The notes under the pieces were generated by a model. The model was not told where the DNA came from. It saw only the letters and a program-made list of their open reading frames with translations, and did no database searches. DNA of 39,951 bases from Halomonas sp. (GTDB taxonomy: Bacteria; Pseudomonadota; Gammaproteobacteria; Pseudomonadales; Halomonadaceae): assembly GCA_018401555.1 (NCBI GenBank), contig JAGYKP010000094.1:1-39951 (forward strand), given 5' to 3'. Each line of letters opens with the position of its first letter. The stretch's first letter is position 1. The translations under genes were made by a program, and so were the position numbers. Below are positions 10,825 to 20,164 of this stretch, one piece after another.

Positions 10825-12045
10825 TCAGTTGTTGACCAGCTTGCACTGGCTCTCGGAGAGCGGACGGTAGGCCTCTTCTGCCGGGATGGTGGCGAGGATC
10901 TCATAGACGTCCCACTCGTTCTCGGACTCCTCGGGCGTCTTCACGCGGGCCAGGTACATGTCGTGGACCATGCGGCCATCCTCGCGGATGCTGCCATTGC
11001 GCGAGAAGAAGTCCTCCACCGGGCGCTCGGCCATGGCCGCGCGGATCGCCTCGGGGTTATCGGTGCCCTCCTCGGCCACGGTCTCCAGATAGTGCATGGT
11101 GCTGGAGTAGATGCCCGCCTGGACCATGGTCGGACGTGCGCCCACCCGCTCGAAGTAGCGGTCGGCCCACTCGCGTGCCTGGTCATCCATGTCCCAGTAC
11201 CAGCCGGTGGTCAGCAGCAGGTTCTGGGTATCCTCGAGGCCCATGGAGTGGACGTCGTTGAGGAATATCAGCAGGCCGGCGAGCTGCTGGCCGGACTGGG
11301 TCAGGCCGAACTGGCTGGCGGTGGTGATGGCGTTGACGGTATCGGCACCGGCGTTGGCCAGGCCGACGATCTTGGCCCCGGACCCCTGGGCCTGGAGGAT
11401 GTAGGAGGAGAAGTCGCTGGTCGGGAAGGGATGGCGCACGCCGCCGACGATCTCGCCGCCGTTCTCCTCCACCACCTTGGTCACGTCGGCTTCCAGTGCA
11501 TGGCCGAAGGCGTAATCCGCAGTGAGTAGGAACCAGCTATCGCCGCCCTGCTCAACGACGGCCTTCGCGGTGCCGTTGGCCAGCGGATAGGTGTCATATA
11601 CCCAGTGAATATGGTTCGGAGTACAGTGTTCGTTGGTAATACTAGACGCCGCCGAGCCCGAGACGATGCCCAGGCCGTTGTTCTCCTCGATCACCTTGGT
11701 GGCGGCGATGGAGACCGAGGAGGCCACCAGGCCGGCCACCAGGTCGACGTTGCGGGTATCGAACCACTCACGCACGGTGTTGGCACCCACATCGGCGCTG
11801 TTGCGGTCATCGGCGCTGAACACCTCGATGGGGGCGCCGTTCACCTCGCCACCGAAGTCCTCGATGGCCATCTCCAGGGCCGCCAGGCCACCCGGGCCGG
11901 CGAGGTCACGGTAGGTGCCGGACATGTCGGCCAGGTAGCCGATGCGCACGGCATCATCGCTCATCTGGGCCTGGGCGCCGGTAGCCATCAGGGTGGCGGT
12001 GGCCAGGGCAACGCTGGAAGCGAGAATCTTGCGGTTGAAGGTCAT
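10825..12045 (-). CDS. ABC transporter periplasmic substrate-binding protein (Peripla_BP_6 type)
   Basis: This is a 406-residue periplasmic ligand-binding protein of the LivJ/AmiC/UrtA superfamily. The N-terminus is a signal peptide: basic RK, hydrophobic stretch, and a likely AQA cleavage site near residue 26. The mature part starts VRIGYLADMSGTYRDLAGPGG, the typical first strand and ligand loop of type I periplasmic proteins. Later segments are VDLVAGLVASSVSIAA, DYAFGHALEADV and GLANAGADTVNAI. The ligand cannot be read from the sequence: acidic amino acids, amides, short-chain alcohols or acids are all served by this fold. It is encoded between livF and livH, and GGAG lies 7 bases before the ATG. 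Confidence 0.88.
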   Translation of the reverse strand: MTFNRKILASSVALATATLMATGAQAQMSDDAVRIGYLADMSGTYRDLAGPGGLAALEMAIEDFGGEVNGAPIEVFSADDRNSADVGANTVREWFDTRNVDLVAGLVASSVSIAATKVIEENNGLGIVSGSAASSITNEHCTPNHIHWVYDTYPLANGTAKAVVEQGGDSWFLLTADYAFGHALEADVTKVVEENGGEIVGGVRHPFPTSDFSSYILQAQGSGAKIVGLANAGADTVNAITTASQFGLTQSGQQLAGLLIFLNDVHSMGLEDTQNLLLTTGWYWDMDDQAREWADRYFERVGARPTMVQAGIYSSTMHYLETVAEEGTDNPEAIRAAMAERPVEDFFSRNGSIREDGRMVHDMYLARVKTPEESENEWDVYEILATIPAEEAYRPLSESQCKLVNN

Positions 12046-12129
12046 GATTGACTCCGTGGCCCACGAGGGGCGGTTTGTTGTTGTCGATACGGTTGGCGGT
12101 GGTGAAACTGCCGGGCGACGGGCGTGCCG

Positions 12130-12876
12130 TCACACCCCCAGCAGGCTGTTGAGGTGGTCGCGACGCGACGGCAGTTCGGCGGCGCTGATCTCCTCGATGA
12201 TGCGACCGTGCTCCATCACGAAGTGACGGTCGGCCAGCGGCGCGGCAAAGCGGAAGTTCTGCTCCACCAGCACGATGGTCATGCCGCGCTCCTTGAGCTT
12301 GACCAACACCTCGCCCAGCGCCTGGACGATCACCGGGGCGAGCCCCTCGGTGATCTCGTCGAGCAGCAGCAGCCGCGCCCCGGTGCGCAGGATGCGCGCC
12401 ATGGCCAACATCTGCTGTTCGCCGCCGGAGAGCCGGGTGCCCTGGCTGCGCCGCCGCTCGTAGAGGTTGGGGAACATCGCGTAGATCTCGTCGATGCTCA
12501 TGCCCCCGGAGCGCACCGTGGGCGGCAGCAGCAGGTTCTCCTCGACATCGAGGCTGGCGAAGATGCCGCGCTCCTCGGGGCAGTAGCCGATGCCCAGCCG
12601 CGGGATGCGGTGGGGCTTCATGCCCAGCGTCTCGTTGCCGTTGATCATGATGGAGCCGGTACGCCGGCCCACCATGTTCATGATCGCCTTCAGCGTGGTG
12701 CTGCGGCCGGCGCCGTTGCGACCGAGCAGGGTCACCAGCTCGCCCCGCTTCACGTCGAAATTCACCCCATGCAGAATGTGCGATTCGCCATAGAAGGCGT
12801 GCAGGTCGCTGACCCGCAGCATCTCGGCACCGTCGAGGTCGCGATACTCGGTGATCGCCTCGGCTGCCTGGCTCAT
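12130..12876 (-). CDS. livF: Branched-chain amino acid-type ABC transporter ATPase LivF
   Basis: One of the two ATPases that power the importer: 248 residues, an ABC domain throughout. The signature LSGGEQQMLAMARIL and Walker B LLLLDEITEGLAP are intact, as are the Q-loop (IGYCPEERGIF) and the H-region, here VEQNF. The Walker A reads GRNGAGRST: the normally invariant lysine (GKS/T) is arginine. I recall R at this position in other LivF homologues, so it may be a family variant, but it is unusual for an ATPase. The start overlaps the livG stop (ATGA, 12873-12876), with GGAGG seven bases upstream. Confidence 0.92.
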   Translation of the reverse strand: MSQAAEAITEYRDLDGAEMLRVSDLHAFYGESHILHGVNFDVKRGELVTLLGRNGAGRSTTLKAIMNMVGRRTGSIMINGNETLGMKPHRIPRLGIGYCPEERGIFASLDVEENLLLPPTVRSGGMSIDEIYAMFPNLYERRRSQGTRLSGGEQQMLAMARILRTGARLLLLDEITEGLAPVIVQALGEVLVKLKERGMTIVLVEQNFRFAAPLADRHFVMEHGRIIEEISAAELPSRRDHLNSLLGV

Positions 12877-13646
12877 GCGCTGGCCTCCTCTTCCGCCGCT
12901 TCACTGCCCATGTAGGCCTCGCGCACCTGGGGGTTGCGCGACACTTCCTGATAGTCGCCCTCTGTCAGCACCGCCCCCTGGGCCAGCACGGTGATGCGGT
13001 CACACAGTTTGCTGACCACGCTCAGGTTGTGCTCCACCATCAACACGGTGCGCCCCCTGGAGACGCGCCGAATCAGCTCGACGATGCGGTCGACGTCCTC
13101 GGCACCCATGCCCTGGGTCGGCTCGTCGAGCAGCATCAGCGTGGGCTCAAGGGCCAGAGTGGTCGCCAGTTCCAGGGCGCGCTTGCGGCCATAGGCCATC
13201 TCCACGGTGAGCACGTCGGCGTACTCGGCGAGGCCCACCTCGGCGAGCAGCTCCAGGGCGCGGTCGTTGAGGTGGTCGAGGCTGCTCTCGGGCTTCCAGA
13301 AGTGGAAGGAGGTGCCCAGCTTGCGCTGCAGGGCCACCCGCACGTTCTCCAGCGCGGTCATGTGACCGAACACCGCGGAGATCTGGAAGGAGCGCACCAG
13401 GCCGAGACGCGCGATCTCGTTGGCCTTCATGCGCGTGATGGGCTTGCCGCGATAGAGAATCTCGCCGCGGGTCGGCGGCAGGAACTTGGTCAACAGGTTG
13501 AAGACGGTGGTCTTGCCGGCCCCGTTGGGGCCGATCAGGGCATGGATATGCCCCTCCTGAACCTGCAGGTTGACGTCGTCCACGGCGGTGAAGCCGCGAA
13601 ACTGCTTAGTCAACCCGCGAGTCTCCAGTATGAACTCCTGGGTCAT
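12873..13646 (-). CDS. livG: Branched-chain amino acid-type ABC transporter ATPase LivG
   Basis: First gene of the importer operon and the partner ATPase of LivF. The 257-residue protein has canonical motifs: Walker A GPNGAGKTT, Q-loop LVRSFQ, signature-like MAYGRKRALELA, Walker B LMLLDEPTQGMG and the switch HNL. I start it at 13646 (MTQEFILETRGLTK), where a GAGAGGA site lies upstream. The frame is open for 47 more codons, but these are Thr/Asn/Arg-rich and unlike the family. The C-terminus is acidic (EAAEEEASA). Confidence 0.93.
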   Translation of the reverse strand: MTQEFILETRGLTKQFRGFTAVDDVNLQVQEGHIHALIGPNGAGKTTVFNLLTKFLPPTRGEILYRGKPITRMKANEIARLGLVRSFQISAVFGHMTALENVRVALQRKLGTSFHFWKPESSLDHLNDRALELLAEVGLAEYADVLTVEMAYGRKRALELATTLALEPTLMLLDEPTQGMGAEDVDRIVELIRRVSRGRTVLMVEHNLSVVSKLCDRITVLAQGAVLTEGDYQEVSRNPQVREAYMGSEAAEEEASA

Positions 13647-13788
13647 GGATCGTCCTCTCGGGGTCGCCTGGCGACCCGCCGTGGTGCTGTTGTCGTTGTT
13701 GTCGGCCGTTGTCGTCGTCGGCATGACGGCTGTGGTCATCCGGCATCGGACAGGCGGCGATCCTCGGGTGGCCACCGGCCTCGGCACT

Positions 13789-13802
13789 TTACGTTAACGT
13801 AA
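13789..13802. promoter_or_regulatory. Perfect 14-bp palindrome, candidate MerR-type (LiuR-like) operator
   Basis: The 14 bases TTACGTTAACGTAA form a perfect palindrome, 143 bp upstream of livG. From memory it closely resembles the operator described for LiuR, a MerR-family regulator of branched-chain amino acid degradation in gammaproteobacteria. This would suit a Liv-type importer. No merR-type gene is in the window, so the match is by motif only. Confidence 0.5.
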
Positions 13803-13877
13803 GCTAGAGGAGTGATTCCGGCTCGGCAATAGGCCAGGCTAAAAACTCGACTAATGGTGTAGGCCCCGTAAATTCAA

Positions 13878-13894
13878 TAGTTTGCAAACAACTA
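13878..13894. promoter_or_regulatory. Palindromic element around GTTTGCAAAC
   Basis: GTTTGCAAAC (13880-13889) is a perfect 10-bp palindrome. The same region also forms TAGTT-7 bases-AACTA (13878-13894). It lies about 77 bases before the membrane-protein start, in an A+T-richer stretch, and could be an operator or core promoter sequence. The regulator is unknown. Confidence 0.3.
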
Positions 13895-13970
13895 GCCCGC
13901 AAGGTTAGCCACCGGTCGGCGCGGCAGGTAGAATACGCCATCACTATTGCCTGCATATTCGAACTTCGCC

Positions 13971-14627
13971 ATGCCCCATAAGTCTCTGCCCGAGCCTTCC
14001 TGGCCCATCGGGTTCCGTGCCGTATGCCTGCGTGCGACGCTCTATATCCTGCTGGTGGCGGGAATCGCCCAGGGCGTCTTCTACGAAGCCCTGCACTTCC
14101 CCGATGCGCGTTTCTCCGAACGCGGCTTCACCGAGCTGGCCCAGACCGGCCTGCTGGCCACCGCTTCCGCCCTGCTGCTCTACGTGATGCTCGGGCTACG
14201 CCAGCTGCGCCTCGTCGCCCTGCTGATGTTCGGTTTCCTGTTTGCCTCGCTGATCCGCGAGCAGGATGCGCTGCTCGATGCCCGGGTCTTCGACGGTGCC
14301 TGGCAGCTGCTGGTCAGCCTCACGGTGCTGCCGATCCTGTTCGCGGTCATCCGCCGGCGACGGCGCTTCGTGGCCGAGTTTGCCGCCTACGCCAACAGCT
14401 TCTCCTTCGGGCTGTTCGCCGCGGGCTTTTTGACCACCTACGTCTTCTCGCGCCTCTACGGACGTGGCGACTTCTGGCAGGCGATCCTGCAGGAGAACTA
14501 CCTGCGCGACTTCAAGAGCGCCGCCGAAGAGGTGGTGGAGCTGTTCGGCTACGCCCTGCTGCTGATCGCGGTGATCGAACTCGTCCTGCTGGCCCGCCGC
14601 TGGGCCCTGGCGCGCCGGGCCGACTGA
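13971..14627 (+). CDS. Hypothetical membrane protein, about 218 residues
   Basis: I do not recognise the family. The protein is hydrophobic with roughly five or six predicted membrane helices: around FRAVCLRATLYILLVAG, TGLLATASALLLYVMLG, LRLVALLMFGFLFASLI, LLVSLTVLPILFAVI, SFSFGLFAAGFLTTY and LFGYALLLIAVIELVLL. An arginine cluster (IRRRRR) between two helices suggests a cytoplasmic loop. The C-terminus is basic (ARRWALARRAD). I chose the ATG at 13971; a TTG at 13947 is in frame, and neither has a clear ribosome binding site. It is a single gene, divergent from liv and convergent with rpoD. Its terminator has been split by the IS element. Confidence 0.7.
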   Translation: MPHKSLPEPSWPIGFRAVCLRATLYILLVAGIAQGVFYEALHFPDARFSERGFTELAQTGLLATASALLLYVMLGLRQLRLVALLMFGFLFASLIREQDALLDARVFDGAWQLLVSLTVLPILFAVIRRRRRFVAEFAAYANSFSFGLFAAGFLTTYVFSRLYGRGDFWQAILQENYLRDFKSAAEEVVELFGYALLLIAVIELVLLARRWALARRAD

Positions 14628-14660
14628 GCCCGAGGCGAGTCACTCGACAGGCGTGCAGCA

Positions 14661-14683
14661 AAAAGCCCCCGCAGGCCTCAGGC
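14661..14683. terminator. Left half of a bidirectional terminator, interrupted by the IS
   Basis: AAAAGCCCCCGCAGGCC (14661-14677), loop TCA and the first GGC of the other arm lie here. The rest of the hairpin (CTGCGGGGGCTTTT) is at 16132-16145, beyond the insertion. Removing the IS and one GGC copy restores a perfect 17-bp stem with a 3-base loop and A/T tails on both sides. That is a classical intrinsic terminator for the two convergent genes. Confidence 0.85.
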
Positions 14684-14690
14684 TGAACTG

Positions 14691-14734
14691 CACCCCGAAA
14701 GTTGGACACCCAATCCAACCTTCGGGGTGTTTTT
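14691..14734 (+). terminator. Terminator-like hairpin at the IS left end, before the transposase ATG
   Basis: CACCCCGAA (14691-14699) plus GTTGGA (14701-14706) pair with TCCAAC (14714-14719) plus TTCGGGGTG (14721-14729), with one A-C mismatch and a 7-base loop. Five T's (14730-14734) follow directly and abut the orfA ATG. Transcripts entering from the neighbouring gene would form this structure and stop, shielding the transposase gene from read-through. The function is inferred. Confidence 0.6.
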
Positions 14735-15270
14735 ATGAGCAATCGGTACGACGAGTGGTTCAAGCTGCTGGTGGCACAGCAGTGTTTGCGCGATGACACC
14801 AGCTTGAGGGAGGTGGCCCGCCAGCATGGCCTGGACCATGCCCTGGTACGGACCTGGCGGGATAGCTACCGTCAGCATGGCGTGGTGGGCCTGCGCAAGA
14901 AATACTCGCATCGCAGCGCGGCTTTCAAACTACAGGTCCTTGAGACGATGTGGCGAGATGGCTTGTCACGGCGTCAGACGGCGGCCCTGTTCGATATCCG
15001 CGAGCGCGGCGCCATTGGCAGATGGGAGCGTCAGTACCATAGTGGTGGTCTGACTGCACTAGAGCCAAAGCGCAAGGGACGCCGCCCGATGACCAAGAAG
15101 CCGCCTTCCCCACCACCCCCGCCTGATGTTGAGCGCTCCCATGAGCGGAGCTGCTCAAGGAGCTGGCGTATCTGCGTGCCGAGAATGCCTACCTAAAAAA
15201 GCTCGATGCCTTGATCCGGGAGAAGGGGGCGGCGACGCGGGGCAAAAAGCCCAGGCCGTCCAAGGGTTAA
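14735..15270 (+). CDS. IS3-family transposase OrfA (one-base frameshift in this sequence)
   Basis: OrfA is the DNA-binding subunit of an IS150-type transposase. It has two helix-turn-helix segments: SLREVARQHGLDHALVRTWR near residue 25, and LSRRQTAALFDIRERGAIGRW near residue 80. These are followed by a Pro/Lys-rich linker and a leucine-zipper-like helix (ELLKELAYLRAENAYLKKLDA). A base is missing near 15147; without it the frame runs off into a short end at 15196. With it restored, the protein ends at 15270 after about 179 residues, and the slip site for OrfAB lies in the proper frame. Confidence 0.85.
15195..15201 (+). other. A-AAA-AAG programmed -1 frameshift site
   Basis: The heptamer AAAAAAG is phased A AAA AAG in the OrfA frame (CTA AAA AAG). 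A -1 slip here enters the OrfB frame (reading on as ARCLDPGEGG), giving the OrfAB fusion transposase. This is the classical IS3-family arrangement. Confidence 0.8.
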
Positions 15271-16097
15271 GGCATGAACATCCGCTGGGTCTGCTGCTGC
15301 GTGCGGCTGAGCTGCCACGCAGCACGTTCTACTACCAGGTCCAGGCCTTGGGCGCTGACGATCGGTATGCCTCGCTGAAGATGCGTATCCGGGCGATCTA
15401 CGACCGCCACAAAGGGCGCTATGGCTACCGGCGTATCACCGCCGCCCTGCGGCAGGCAGGAGAGACGATCAACCACAAGACCGTTCAGCGGCTGATGCGA
15501 CAGCTGGGCTTGAAGTCCCTGGTTCGCCCCAAGCGATATCGTGCCTACCGAGGGTCGGAGGGCTACGCTGCCCCCAATACGTTGCAGCGTCGGTTTCAGG
15601 CTCAGCGTCCCCATCAGCGGTGGGTGACGGACATCACCGAGTTCAAGGTCAATGGCCAGAAGCTCTACCTGTCACCGGTCATGGATCTGTATAACGGAGA
15701 GATCATTGCCTTCCAGACAGGGCCGCGCCCGGTGTTCGACCTGGTGAAGGGTATGCTGAAGAAAGCCTTTGGCAGGCTGATGCCAGGGGACCGGCCGCTG
15801 CTCCATTCGGATCAGGGCTGGCATTATCGCCACCCCAGCTATCGCCGCCTGGTGGTGGAGAAGCGGATACTGCGCAGCATGTCACGGAAAGGGAACTGCC
15901 TGGACAATGCCGCCATGGAGAGCTTCTTCGGTACCCTGAAGGCCGAGTATTTCCACCTGAACCGGTTCGATACCATTGAGCAGCTGCAGCAAGGGCTCGA
16001 CCAGTACATCCATTACTACAACCACGAACGCATCAGGCTGAAACTAAAAGGCCTGAGCCCCGTACAGTACAGGACTCAGGCCTTGGGCGCCGGCTGA
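15202..16097 (+). CDS. IS3-family transposase OrfB (DDE integrase domain)
   Basis: OrfB supplies the catalytic RNase H-fold domain of the OrfAB transposase. After an HTH_21 region (YRRITAALRQAGETINHKTVQRLM) the core has WVTDITEF (first Asp), LHSDQGWHY (second Asp) and NAAMESFFGTLKAE (Glu), i.e. the DDE triad. The C-terminal HYYNHERIRLKLKGLSP motif is typical. The frame is open from about 15126 to the stop at 16097. I place the start at the slip site because OrfB is normally made as the fusion; ATG 15274 is not in this frame. The stop is 31 bases from the right IS end. Confidence 0.92.
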
Positions 16098-16128
16098 ATG
16101 AACTGTCCAACTATTGGGGGTCAGTTCA

Positions 16129-16145
16129 GGCCTGCGGGGGCTTTT
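16129..16145. terminator. Right half of the interrupted bidirectional terminator
   Basis: GGC (second target-duplication copy) plus CTGCGGGGGCTTTT. On the - strand this is the first thing after the rpoD stop (16168): AAAAGCCCCCGCAGGCC. Its partner arm is now 1.45 kb away, so rpoD transcripts have lost this hairpin. Confidence 0.8.
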
Positions 16146-16167
16146 CATTGCGGGGTGCGCCCGCTCG

Positions 16168-18000
<1,833 letters not shown>

Positions 18001-18071
18001 AGAAACCCTATCTCGACGAAGAAGAATGAAGCACCTGAAGCGCTGGGTGGAGAAAACTCATAAAGCCGAAC

Positions 18072-18101
18072 AGTATAGCGGCAGAAAGCACCTTTCTGCC
18101 A
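18072..18101 (-). promoter_or_regulatory. Candidate rpoD promoter with embedded palindrome
   Basis: On the - strand a TATACT -10 box (18072-18077) lies 18 bases after a weak TGGCAG -35 (18096-18101), about 70 bases before the rpoD ATG. The spacer is almost filled by a perfect inverted repeat, GGCAGAAAG-CAC-CTTTCTGCC (18080-18100). This is the position expected for an operator, although it could also be an RNA hairpin if transcription starts further upstream. Confidence 0.45.
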
Positions 18102-18240
18102 GTTCGATCTATTTGCGCGGTCATTCAGGTGTGTTAGTTTGTCAGGTTACGCCGGTGCCGAGCGCTGTCTCCTATGTGGGGATGTTAGGAGAGAAATCAA
18201 GCGCAACGCCAATCCGTCGTGTCTTTTTTTGACCTTCCGG

Positions 18241-20097
18241 TCAGCGATGCAGTTCGGTGATCAACGCCATCAGCCGCTGCTTATCCTCTCGCGACAGCCG
18301 CTCCCCCGCCTTCTCCCTGGCCAGCAGTGCGTCGAACTCCTCCTGAGGTGAGCGTCGGCGACGGTGCCGCCGGAAGTGCGCCACCAGCCCCTCCAGCTCG
18401 GCACCCCGTGCCGGCTTCGGGATCAGCAGTTCACGCCGTGCCAGCGCCGCCGGGCGCTCACCCTCGGGGCTGCCATGAAAGTGCGCCAGCAGCACCTGGG
18501 GGCTGCGGTAGCCACCGGCCCTCAGCAGGCGAATCACCTCGCGACACAGCACCCCGTCGGGCTCCTCTTCCGGACACCAGTCGTCCTCCTCGGGCAACCG
18601 CGCCACCAGCGCCGGCTCGTGGAGCAGCAGCTGCAGGGCGCGCGCCGTCAGGCTCAACGCCCCACCGGAGCGACGCGCAAGAGCGGCACTGCTCTCGCCC
18701 CGGGGCGGCGGCTCCGACATGGCGCTGCCTTCCGCCCCGTGCATGGCGGCCGGCTCCTGTGCGCCGCGCGACTCTCGTCCCGCCACGCCCTCGCCCCTGG
18801 CCAGCAGGGCCGAGAAATTCGCCGCCTCGACGCCGGTGCGCCGCGACAGCTCGCTCAGCATCAGCGACCTGAGCACCCCTTCCGGCAAGCGCCCGATCGC
18901 CTTCAGCACCTGGCTGGCGTAACGCTCACGCTCCTCGATACGCGCCAGGTCGCGGCCTGACGCCGCCTGGTCGAAGAGGAACTCCGACAGCGGGCTGGCG
19001 CAGGTGATGCGATCCTGAAAGGCCTCGCTGCCCTCGCGACGCACCAGGGTGTCCGGATCCTCCCCCTCGGGCAGGAACAGGAAACGTGCCTGGCGGCCAT
19101 CGATCATCAGCGGCAGCACCGTCTCCAGCGCCCGTGTCGCGGCCTGACGTCCGGCACGGTCGCCGTCGAAGCAGAACACCACCTCATTGACCAGCCGGAA
19201 CAGTCGCCCGAGATGCTCCTCGCTGGTGGAGGTGCCCAGGGTGGCGACCGCATTGCGGATGCCGAACTGGGCCAGCGCCACCACGTCCATGTAGCCCTCG
19301 ACGATCACCACCCGCTCCAGGCGGTGATCGGCCTGGCGCGCCTCGTAGAGGCCATAGAGCTCGCGCCCCTTGTGGAACACCGGGGTCTCCGGGGAGTTGA
19401 GGTACTTGGGCTTGGCATCGCCCAGCACCCGCCCGCCGAAGCCGATGGTGCGCCCCTTGATATCGCGGATCGGGAACATCACCCGGTCGCGGAAGCGGTC
19501 GTAGGTGCGTCCGCTCTCCTCGCGATGCACCAGCAGGCCGTACTCCGCCTGCACCGCCTCGCCGATCCCGCGCTCACCGAGATGGCGCTTGAGGCTCTCC
19601 CAGGAGTCCGGGGCATAGCCGACACCGAAGGTCTCGACCACCTCCGGCGCCAGGCCGCGGCGCTCCAGGTACTCCCGGGCGCCCTGGCCTTCCGGCATCT
19701 TCAGGCGCTCGCGAAAGAAGCTGGCCGAGAGCTCGAGGAGGTTCACACCCTCCTTGCGCTTGCGCTCCCGGGCCTGGGCACGCGGGTCGTCAGCCCCCTC
19801 TCGGGGCACTTCCATGCCCAGGCGGCCGGCCAACTGCTCCACTGCCTCGGGGAAGCGCAGCTTGTCGTACTCCATCAGGAAGCGCAGGGCATTGCCGTGG
19901 GCGCCGCAGCCGAAGCAGTGATAAAACTGCTTATCGGCACTTACGGTGAACGACGGCGTCTTCTCCTGGTGGAAGGGACACAGGCCCGAGTAGTTGCGTC
20001 CGGCCTTCTTGAGCTTGACTCGCTCACCCACCACCTCGACCACGTCGACGCGGGCGAGCAGGTCATCGATGAAGCGCTGGGGAATCTGTCCGGCCAT
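18241..20097 (-). CDS. dnaG: DNA primase DnaG
   Basis: Synthesises RNA primers at the replication fork: 618 residues, intact. The N-terminal zinc ribbon is CPFHQEKTPSF...YHCFGCGAHG (about residues 39-68). The catalytic core follows (GVGYAPDSWESLKRHL, then DRFRDRVMFPIRDIKGRTIGFGGR). The TOPRIM motifs are VIVEGYMDVVALAQ and VVFCFDGDRAGRQAA. The C-terminal DnaB-binding helicase domain ends QRLMALITELHR. Between core and C-domain is an Ala/Gly/Glu-rich stretch (about 440-480) that is probably disordered. It lies 151 bases after rpsU, across a terminator. Confidence 0.97.
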   Translation of the reverse strand: MAGQIPQRFIDDLLARVDVVEVVGERVKLKKAGRNYSGLCPFHQEKTPSFTVSADKQFYHCFGCGAHGNALRFLMEYDKLRFPEAVEQLAGRLGMEVPREGADDPRAQARERKRKEGVNLLELSASFFRERLKMPEGQGAREYLERRGLAPEVVETFGVGYAPDSWESLKRHLGERGIGEAVQAEYGLLVHREESGRTYDRFRDRVMFPIRDIKGRTIGFGGRVLGDAKPKYLNSPETPVFHKGRELYGLYEARQADHRLERVVIVEGYMDVVALAQFGIRNAVATLGTSTSEEHLGRLFRLVNEVVFCFDGDRAGRQAATRALETVLPLMIDGRQARFLFLPEGEDPDTLVRREGSEAFQDRITCASPLSEFLFDQAASGRDLARIEERERYASQVLKAIGRLPEGVLRSLMLSELSRRTGVEAANFSALLARGEGVAGRESRGAQEPAAMHGAEGSAMSEPPPRGESSAALARRSGGALSLTARALQLLLHEPALVARLPEEDDWCPEEEPDGVLCREVIRLLRAGGYRSPQVLLAHFHGSPEGERPAALARRELLIPKPARGAELEGLVAHFRRHRRRRSPQEEFDALLAREKAGERLSREDKQRLMALITELHR

Positions 20098-20164
20098 GAA
20101 GTCGGATCACCTCGACGGCTGCGGTGTGATCACCCAGGGTCGACGGCAGCCGCCACCGACCCGG

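Larger units (their letters stand above)
13647..13970. promoter_or_regulatory. 324-bp divergent intergenic region, liv operon upstream region
   Basis: This gap separates the liv operon (- strand) from the membrane-protein gene (+ strand), so promoters for both should lie here. It is more A+T-rich in its right half (13840-13950) than the neighbouring genes. Two palindromes stand out and are listed separately, at 13789-13802 and 13878-13894. I could not settle on convincing -35/-10 pairs for either direction. No coding sequence or structured RNA was recognised. Confidence 0.5.
14684..16128 (+). mobile_element. IS3-family insertion sequence (IS150-like), 1445 bp
   Basis: The element starts TGAACTGCACCCCGAAAGTT and ends with the complement of TGAACTGACCCCCAATAGTT. 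These are imperfect inverted repeats of about 25 bp with the TG...CA termini of the IS3 family. It is flanked by a 3-bp direct repeat GGC (14681-14683 and 16129-16131), the expected IS3 target duplication. It carries orfA and orfB in a -1 frame relation with an A-AAA-AAG slip site. Both ends and the catalytic residues look intact, so apart from one base missing in orfA it appears complete and recently inserted. Confidence 0.93.

Noticed and set aside
9853..11529. Open frame of 558 codons on the + strand opposite livH and the binding protein
   Set aside because: Extremely His/Gln/Gly/Glu-rich text produced by the complement of hydrophobic and Ala-rich codons; no motif.
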